Positions 33,173-37,814 of a stretch of 37,814 nucleotides of DNA are shown here, piece after piece. The stretch's first letter is position 1; each line of letters begins with the position of its first letter. The notes beneath the pieces were generated by a model. The model was not told where the DNA came from. It did not search any database and saw only the letters and a list, made by a program, of their open reading frames with translations. The translations under genes and the position numbers were made by a program. The stretch is from positions 80,315 through 118,128 of the forward strand of contig CALMRZ010000033.1 in the NCBI GenBank assembly GCA_937872225.1. The letters run 5' to 3'. The DNA is from an uncultured Spirochaetota bacterium (lineage in GTDB: Bacteria; Spirochaetota; UBA4802; UBA5550).

Positions 33173-33664
33173 ATGAAACTCGGGATACTCTCAGACACGC
33201 ACAACAACATCGACGTGGTCCGCCGCGCCCTGGACCTGCTGCGCGACAGCGGCGTCACCCATGTCGTCCACGCCGGCGACATCACCTCGCCCAAGATGCT
33301 CTCGCTCTTCACGGGCTTCACCGCCCGCTTCGTCCTGGGCAACGGCGACATCGACAGCGAGGCCCTGAACGAGGAGTCGCAAAAGCTCGGCTTCGGGCCG
33401 ATCGAGGAAAGCTGTGTCTTCGAGGAGGAAGGGAAAAGCATCATCGTCTTTCACGGGAACAACGTGCCGATGTTCCGCGAGGCCGTGGCCTCGGGAAAAT
33501 ACGATTTCGTGATCAAGGGGCACACGCACCTGTTCGAAAACTACACGGCGGGGACCTCGCGGGTCATCAATCCCGGCGCGCTCTACGGCGCCGACGAGTT
33601 CACCGTTGCGATACTGGACACCGAGACCGGGAAGGTGGAGCGGATCCTGGTGGAGGCCGATTGA
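33173..33664 (+). CDS. YfcE/MJ0936-type metallophosphoesterase
   Basis: A 163-residue calcineurin-like phosphodiesterase. All metal-binding motifs are present: SDTHNN (7-12), HAGDI, LGNGD, FHGNN and KGHTH, with NPGAL near the end. Such enzymes split phosphodiesters, with activity mostly shown on artificial substrates; the natural substrate is unknown. It begins three bases after the metG stop and is certainly in the same operon. It is convergent with the small gene at 33668-33844, three bases away. Confidence 0.92.
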   Translation: MKLGILSDTHNNIDVVRRALDLLRDSGVTHVVHAGDITSPKMLSLFTGFTARFVLGNGDIDSEALNEESQKLGFGPIEESCVFEEEGKSIIVFHGNNVPMFREAVASGKYDFVIKGHTHLFENYTAGTSRVINPGALYGADEFTVAILDTETGKVERILVEAD

Positions 33665-33667
33665 GGG

Positions 33668-33844
33668 CTACTTCAGGGGCTTGACCTCGGCGAAAAAGCG
33701 GGCACACTGGGAAAGCCACAGGAGGCGCTGCTCGGGCGTGAGCCGGTCGAATTCCGTGTGGCCGTCGAAATCAAACGGCGTTGTTTTATCAAGCAGCTTC
33801 ATGAATTCTTCCATGTCGGCGGTCCTGTCTTTTTTCTTTTTCAT
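33668..33844 (-). CDS. Small partner protein of the nucleotidyltransferase (58 residues)
   Basis: A short frame: MKKKKDRTADMEEFMKLLDK, then TTPFDFDGHTEFDRLTPEQR, then LLWLSQCARFFAEVKPLK. Its ATG overlaps the TGA of the nucleotidyltransferase gene (ATGA, 33841-33844), so translation is coupled; GGGCAGGG gives a ribosome site. The N-terminus is basic, the middle acidic, and the C-terminal half looks helical. Overlap, composition and clean stop before the convergent yfcE gene support a real gene. A partner or antitoxin role is possible but unproven, and I do not know the family. Confidence 0.65.
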   Translation of the reverse strand: MKKKKDRTADMEEFMKLLDKTTPFDFDGHTEFDRLTPEQRLLWLSQCARFFAEVKPLK

Positions 33845-34359
33845 TCCCTGCCCTTCTCAATGATCTTTTCAAGGAGCCGTATGTCAAACAGGTCCTTGTC
33901 CCGGGGAGGATTGATCGCCTTTTTCATCTCCAGGAGCTTTTTCTTGGATACCAGCTGTATCTTCATGGAACCCACTGACAGGGTTTCCATATGGTCCTTC
34001 AGTTTCTCGTACGAAAAGCGGTCGGTTAGGAACACGTCCACCTGCCGGAAGGGGTTCTTCGTGTCAAAAAATGAAAATACCACGGCATTCTTCTCGCTGA
34101 CCATGGCACTGCGCTTCTCGCCGTCAAGTATCGACTCGGCCGGCACCGGGGCCCGGGGTGTCAGTCCCAGCTTCCTCATGGCGTGGAGGAACCGCCTGAG
34201 GTTCCCCTCGTCCATGCCGACCGAAAGGTCCAGGTCCATGGTCATGCGCTCCACGCCGTGGAGCACCAGGGCGACGCCGCCGCAGATGATGTAGTCAACG
34301 TTATTGTCATTGAGCGTCGCGATGATTTCCTTCAGGTAATTGTTCTTTGTGCCGAGCAT
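33841..34359 (-). CDS. Nucleotidyltransferase-fold protein (AbiEii/MNT-like)
   Basis: A 172-residue protein of the polymerase-beta-like nucleotidyltransferase fold. The core motif is IICGGVALVLHGVERMTMDL, with G27-G28 and D42/D44 (MDLDLSV), and the third acidic residue is probably D108 in RQVDVF. A C-terminal part with VSKKKLLEMKKAINPPRDKD is typical of proteins annotated as nucleotidyl transferase AbiEii/AbiGii or DUF6036-like. They may transfer nucleotides to RNA or protein, and several act as toxins. It overlaps a 58-residue gene. Ribosome site weak (GGAACGGG). I infer a two-gene unit. Confidence 0.8.
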   Translation of the reverse strand: MLGTKNNYLKEIIATLNDNNVDYIICGGVALVLHGVERMTMDLDLSVGMDEGNLRRFLHAMRKLGLTPRAPVPAESILDGEKRSAMVSEKNAVVFSFFDTKNPFRQVDVFLTDRFSYEKLKDHMETLSVGSMKIQLVSKKKLLEMKKAINPPRDKDLFDIRLLEKIIEKGRE

Positions 34360-34463
34360 CCCGTTCCGCCGCGCCCCCTTTCTCTGGAGTGAATATGATA
34401 GCCTCCCGCGGGCGGCCTGTCAACTCAATTGCGCGCCGCGCCGCCGGGGTGACACTATTTTAC

Positions 34464-34492
34464 TTGACATGCCGGTCCGCCCGCCATACCGT
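34464..34492 (+). promoter_or_regulatory. Candidate promoter for the SDR gene
   Basis: TTGACA (34464-34469), 17-base spacer, weak TACCGT (34487-34492). The predicted start of transcription, about seven bases on, coincides with the ATG at 34499, giving a possible leaderless mRNA. The -10 matches at only 3 of 6. Confidence 0.3.
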
Positions 34493-34498
34493 CGCGTC

Positions 34499-35347
34499 AT
34501 GGCGGCGGACAAGGGAGTCTACATCGTGACCGGGGCCAACGCCGGGATCGGCAAGGCCATTGCGCGAAAGCTTGCCCTCATGGGTCATCAGGTGGTGATG
34601 GTGTGCCGCAGCATGGAAAAGGGCGAGGCCGCAAGGGCCGAGATAAGCGCGGGCGCCCCCGGGCCAGTGGACCTGGTGCAGGGCGACCTGGCCGATGTCG
34701 AGAGCGTCCATCGCCTGGCCGGGGAACTGCTGCGGCGCTACAGGCGCATCGCCTGCCTCATCAACAACGCCGGCATCTGGATGCAGCGCCGCGAGGTCAA
34801 CGCCGACGGCCTGGAGGCAACCTTCATGGTGAACCACCTGGCGCCCTTTATCCTTACCAGCCTTCTGATGCCGCGTCTCAGGGAAAGCGCCCCTGCCCGG
34901 GTTGTGAATATCGGCGCCGGCCTCTACGTGTTCGGCACCGCCGACCCGGAGAGGACGCCCCGGGGACTCGACTTCAGCCGCTCCCGCACCTACGCCGACT
35001 CCAAGCTCTGCAGCCTTCTGGTCACGCTTGAAACAGCGCGGCGCATTGAAGGCACCGGCGTGACGATCAATGCCGTGCACCCCGGTGTGATCCGCACCGG
35101 CCTGGGGGACGCGCCGGGACCCTTCGGCTTCCTGCTGCGCCTGATGAAAAGATTCGCCGCGGCCCCGGAAAAGGGCGCCGACGCGCCGGTCTGGCTCGCC
35201 ACGTCGCCGGATGTTGATGGAGTGAACGGGAAATTCTTCATGCTCCGCAAGGAAGGAAAGCTAACGGCTGACGCCAGAAACGAGGACCTGATTAAACGCT
35301 TCTGGGACCTGAGCGTGAAGCTGGGAAAGCTGACAGACGCTCTCTGA
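34499..35347 (+). CDS. Short-chain dehydrogenase/reductase lacking the catalytic Ser
   Basis: A 282-residue Rossmann-fold oxidoreductase of the retinol-dehydrogenase-like SDR group. The cofactor motif is TGANAGIGKA, followed by NNAGIW, an active-site YADSK and the PG motif HPGVIRTG. R in VCRSMEKG after beta-2 suggests NADP preference. The catalytic Ser (normally in NxGS or NVSS) is replaced in VVNIGAGLYVFG by Ala, so activity may be changed. Start: ATG 34499 fits the fold (GVYIVTG follows five residues on); ATG 34469 is possible but has no ribosome site either. It is divergent from the nucleotidyltransferase. Confidence 0.85.
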   Translation: MAADKGVYIVTGANAGIGKAIARKLALMGHQVVMVCRSMEKGEAARAEISAGAPGPVDLVQGDLADVESVHRLAGELLRRYRRIACLINNAGIWMQRREVNADGLEATFMVNHLAPFILTSLLMPRLRESAPARVVNIGAGLYVFGTADPERTPRGLDFSRSRTYADSKLCSLLVTLETARRIEGTGVTINAVHPGVIRTGLGDAPGPFGFLLRLMKRFAAAPEKGADAPVWLATSPDVDGVNGKFFMLRKEGKLTADARNEDLIKRFWDLSVKLGKLTDAL

Positions 35348-35429
35348 ACCGATCCGGATACCTGTCATGCAGCGGGACATGGCGGAAGGAAAATTTATCC
35401 CGCTCCCCGAAATATCATTTACATTTCCC

Positions 35430-35460
35430 CTGACATGGCTACGATTGGGATGCATACAAT
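35430..35460 (+). promoter_or_regulatory. Candidate promoter for the HAD-amidotransferase operon
   Basis: CTGACA (35430-35435) and TACAAT (35455-35460), 19-base spacer, with the start of transcription expected about 15 bases before the HAD ATG. Confidence 0.45.
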
Positions 35461-35481
35461 CAGGGAATTCACGGAGACATC

Positions 35482-36234
35482 ATGGCGAAAATAAAGGCGA
35501 TAACCTTCGACCTGTGGGACACCATCATACACGACGGCTCTGACGAACCGAAGCGCAGGGCGGCCGGCAGGCCGACCAAGAAGGCCGAGCGCCGCGCCCT
35601 GGTCCACGATTACCTGGCGCGCCATGAGTCGATAAGCAGGGACCTGGTGGACCGCGCGTACGATACCGCGGACGCGGCGTTCTCCAAGGTCTGGAAGGAA
35701 CACCATGTCACCTGGACCGTGGCGGAACGCCTGGGCATCGTCCTCAAGGGCCTGGGAAGAACGCTCCCGGACATGGAGTTCGCGGAACTGGTGCGCCTCC
35801 ACGAGGAGATGGAGCTCGAAATCCGCCCCGACATCATTCCCGGCGTGAAGGAGGCCCTGCAGGAGCTGCATGGCAAATACCGGCTCGGCGTGATATCCGA
35901 CGCCATCTTCACTCCGGGCCGGGCCCTGCGGCAGATGCTGTCCGAGGCCGGGCTTATCGGGTTCTTCGACGTCTTCGTCTTTTCCGACGAGGCCGGCCGT
36001 TCCAAGCCTGACCCGTCCGTATTCCTGGCAGCCGCCGAGTTGTTCGGCGTGAAGCCTGCAGAGATGGCCCACATCGGCGACCGGGAGCAGAACGACATCG
36101 ACGGCCCGCACCGGGTCGGGGCCCGGGGCGTGCTCTGCACGGCGGTCATCGACCGCGGCAGCGGGGCCTCGAAGGCCGACGGGGTCTTCCACGATTATGC
36201 CGAGCTTCCGGGCGTCATAGCCCGGCTGAAATAA
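35482..36234 (+). CDS. HAD-superfamily hydrolase
   Basis: A 250-residue HAD phosphatase-like protein. Motif I is FDLWDT (nucleophile D10; Trp in place of the usual second Asp, a pattern also seen in haloacid-dehalogenase-type members), motif II is VISDA, motif III includes the Lys in GRSKPDP, and motif IV is HIGDREQNDIDG. The helical cap lies between motifs I and II (about 20-115). The substrate is unknown. ACGGAGAC precedes the ATG. It is the first of three close genes (29 and 15 bases apart) with an amidotransferase and a duplicated cysteine protein. Confidence 0.88.
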   Translation: MAKIKAITFDLWDTIIHDGSDEPKRRAAGRPTKKAERRALVHDYLARHESISRDLVDRAYDTADAAFSKVWKEHHVTWTVAERLGIVLKGLGRTLPDMEFAELVRLHEEMELEIRPDIIPGVKEALQELHGKYRLGVISDAIFTPGRALRQMLSEAGLIGFFDVFVFSDEAGRSKPDPSVFLAAAELFGVKPAEMAHIGDREQNDIDGPHRVGARGVLCTAVIDRGSGASKADGVFHDYAELPGVIARLK

Positions 36235-36263
36235 AACACGCAAACGACAGAGAGGATATTTCC

Positions 36264-37115
36264 ATGGCACGCACCCACCGCATACTCATCATCGACGGCT
36301 ACCCGAAACCGAGCCGCGACGAATTCGACGTTGCCGGCATGAAAGGCGCAGGCATACTCTACGCCGAGATGCTCCTGAGATACCTTCCGGGCGCCGCCCA
36401 TGATATACTTTACACCAGCGATCCGGGCGTAACCATCCCGACGATTCAGGAGCTTTCCGCCTACGACGGCGTGCTCTGGCCCGGGTGCAACCTCACCGTA
36501 TACCACACCGACGACGAGCGCGTGAAGCCGATGCTGGCCCTCTGCGACCGGGCCTTCGAGGCCGGGCTCCCGCAGTTCGGCACCTGCTGGGGGATACAGC
36601 TCCCCGCCTTCGTGGCCGGCGGCGAGGTTAAGGCGAACCCGAAGGGGCGCGAGATGGGGATCGGCCGGAAGATCCGCCTCACCGAGGCGGGGAAAAAGCA
36701 CCCCATGATGAAGGGAAAGCCGGAAGTCTACAACCATTTCGTGAGCCATGACGACGAGGTGACCCGGCTCCCGGAAGGGTCGGTGCTGCTGTCGGGGAAC
36801 GACTTCTCCCGGGTGCAGGCTGCGGAAATCAGATACAAGAAGGGCGTGTTCTGGGGGCTCCAGTACCACCCGGAATACGACCTCCATGAAATGGCCCGGC
36901 TCATGGTGGCTCGGGAGAAAAAGCTCACGGAACTCGGCTTCTTCCGGGGCCACGGGGACTTCCAGGAATACGTTGACCGTCTGGAGGCCCTTAACGCCGA
37001 GCCGCAGCGGAAAGACCTTCGCTGGCAGCTCGGCATCGACGACGACATCCTGTCGGCGGACATCCGCCAGTGCGAATTCAGAAACTGGGTCGACACTTTC
37101 ATTCTGGGAACGTAG
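36264..37115 (+). CDS. Class I glutamine amidotransferase-like protein
   Basis: A 283-residue protein with the GATase1 triad: C108 in FGTCWGIQL (elbow), H202 and E204 in GLQYHPEYD. It begins HRILIIDGYPKPSRDEFD and has LWPGCNLTVY before the elbow, close to the GMP-synthase-like stand-alone amidotransferases. No synthetase domain is fused, so it either works with a partner or hydrolyses a gamma-glutamyl compound. It is central in the operon with a HAD hydrolase upstream and the duplicated cysteine protein downstream. AGAGAGGA lies before the ATG. Confidence 0.88.
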   Translation: MARTHRILIIDGYPKPSRDEFDVAGMKGAGILYAEMLLRYLPGAAHDILYTSDPGVTIPTIQELSAYDGVLWPGCNLTVYHTDDERVKPMLALCDRAFEAGLPQFGTCWGIQLPAFVAGGEVKANPKGREMGIGRKIRLTEAGKKHPMMKGKPEVYNHFVSHDDEVTRLPEGSVLLSGNDFSRVQAAEIRYKKGVFWGLQYHPEYDLHEMARLMVAREKKLTELGFFRGHGDFQEYVDRLEALNAEPQRKDLRWQLGIDDDILSADIRQCEFRNWVDTFILGT

Positions 37116-37130
37116 CAACGAGGAGGCATC

Positions 37131-37526
37131 ATGTCAGTCCACAAACAGAACGAACAACTTGTTGAAGCCATCCAGGGAAAGGCCATCGCGGAAACCATAT
37201 CGTGCGCCGCGGTGTTCACGATCGTTGATGAACTGAAAATCGAGCCGATCGAAGCGGGGAGGACCCTTGACCTGATGGACATTGCCATCATAAAATGTCA
37301 GCTGGGCCTCTTCGGTTTCAGCCCGGAGAAGAAAATAGTCAAGGCCGCGGGATCGGTATCGGAGGAGATGAACAGGGAGATATCGGCGCGACTGAAAGAC
37401 GGCCGGCTCTCCTGCGCCGATGCCTGGGAAATCGCAAAAAAACTGAAGGCGCCGAAAATGGACGTATCGGCCGCCTGCGAGAAGCTGGGAATAAAGATAA
37501 AGCCGTGCCAGCTCGGCGCGTTCTGA
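37131..37526 (+). CDS. Internally duplicated cysteine protein with SCA...CQLGxF repeats
   Basis: A 131-residue soluble protein of two similar halves. Half 1 (about 21-62) runs from ISCAAVFTIVDELKI to IIKCQLGLFGF. Half 2 (about 91-131) runs from LSCADAWEIAKKLKA to IKPCQLGAF. Each has a Ser-Cys-Ala near its start, a helix, a second helix ending in IK, and Cys-Gln-Leu-Gly-x-Phe. The paired cysteines (C25/C56 and C95/C126) are suited to bind a metal or to form disulfides. AACGAGGAGGC precedes the ATG, which lies 15 bases after the amidotransferase stop. I do not know a named family; it may be a helix-turn-helix-like or metal-sensing module. Confidence 0.82.
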   Translation: MSVHKQNEQLVEAIQGKAIAETISCAAVFTIVDELKIEPIEAGRTLDLMDIAIIKCQLGLFGFSPEKKIVKAAGSVSEEMNREISARLKDGRLSCADAWEIAKKLKAPKMDVSAACEKLGIKIKPCQLGAF

Positions 37527-37565
37527 TAGGCAAAGCGGGTAACACAGAATAATACTATGACACCG

Positions 37566-37686
37566 GTCATTGCGAGCAAAACGAAGCAATCTTGTGCTTG
37601 TTGAATTTATTGCATGGCAAAAACATAAAGATACAAGAAAAAGATTGCTTCGTCGTCCCGAATCCATCGGGACTCCTCGCAATGAC
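37566..37686. repeat. Palindromic element with GTCATTGCGAG ends
   Basis: The ends GTCATTGCGAG (37566-37576) and CTCGCAATGAC (37676-37686) are nearly perfect inverted repeats. Inner arms also pair (ACGAAGCAATCTT with AAGATTGCTTCGT). 121 bases, non-coding. The terminal sequence resembles the dispersed palindromic repeats found in many bacterial genomes. It is the main content of the 204-base gap 37527-37730. Confidence 0.8.
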
Positions 37687-37730
37687 AAGCCGGATAATAG
37701 CTTTCACCAGGGTGTTCTCGGGGATAAATC

Positions 37731-37814
37731 ATGGGCAGATTAACCTTATTACTGGCAACGCTGACTCTGCTCGGCACCGTCCTGTCATGCAGTTCCTTCG
37801 ACACGGAGACCGCG
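37731..37814 (+). CDS. Start of a lipoprotein gene (cut by window edge)
   Basis: 28 codons reach the right edge. The peptide MGRLTLLLATLTLLGTVLSC is a lipoprotein signal with lipobox VLSC, then SSFDTETA. GGGG lies before the ATG. The function of the rest cannot be seen. Confidence 0.6.
   Translation, partial: MGRLTLLLATLTLLGTVLSCSSFDTETA

Noticed and set aside
1-37814. tRNA, rRNA, integrase or insertion-sequence transposase
   Set aside because: I looked for cloverleaf-like segments, rRNA motifs and DDE or tyrosine-recombinase motifs and found none; short or diverged RNAs could still be missed without a covariance search.

Overview
The window is about 38 kb of GC-rich bacterial chromosome. 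It carries about 31 protein genes, several decayed gene remnants and several families of intergenic inverted repeats. The gene set suggests a Gram-negative, double-membrane anaerobe, most likely in or near the phylum Spirochaetota. This rests on FecR-type and PD40/OmpA lipoproteins with relaxed lipoboxes, bactofilin, a YaaR/RicT cluster, a DUF4015 protein, a seven-helix receptor fused to an AraC-type DNA-binding domain, and outer-membrane beta-barrels. The taxon is an inference from gene content only; no rRNA or tRNA gene was seen.

Layout. Bases 1-9,500 form a carbohydrate region. It opens with the end of an outer-membrane barrel gene. A forward run galactokinase - GH36 alpha-galactosidase - GH1 beta-glycosidase follows, then a convergent reverse set: GH13 alpha-glucosidase, an MFS transporter and a secreted DUF4015 glycosidase-like protein. 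Together these could take up and split alpha- and beta-linked galactosides and glucosides. No galT or galE lies in the window, so the Leloir pathway is incomplete here. Bases 9,600-11,900 hold a decayed copy of an outer-membrane protein gene, a FecR-domain lipoprotein and a crotonase-family enzyme.

Bases 12,100-17,900 (reverse strand) read paaK - ACT-domain protein - iorA - iorB, followed by a small membrane protein and an M48 (Ste24-like) protease. The first four are the usual set for interconverting aryl-2-oxoacids, aryl-acetyl-CoA and aryl-acetates. IorA is unusual in ending before the ferredoxin domain. Most gaps in this run hold a G/C-rich inverted-repeat element.

Bases 18,100-28,200 are an envelope and accessory region: a glycerophosphodiesterase interrupted by an in-frame stop, a PD40-OmpA lipoprotein, then a reverse group of small lipoprotein - penicillin-acylase-like enzyme - membrane-bound AraC receptor. 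A broken HATPase remnant, a secreted cysteine-containing protein of unknown role and a second outer-membrane barrel gene flanked by direct repeats follow.

Bases 28,200-33,700 are core genes: bactofilin - yaaR - holB - ricT - metG - yfcE-like. The order yaaR-holB-ricT-metG resembles the Bacillus yaaR-holB-yaaT-metS neighbourhood. Bases 33,700-37,814 carry a nucleotidyltransferase with a 58-residue partner, an SDR lacking the catalytic serine, an operon of HAD hydrolase - class I glutamine amidotransferase - internally duplicated cysteine protein (unrecognised), a dispersed palindromic repeat, and the start of a lipoprotein gene.

The best candidates for something undescribed are the duplicated SCA...CQLG protein, the acylase/membrane-AraC unit, and the nucleotidyltransferase with its small partner.
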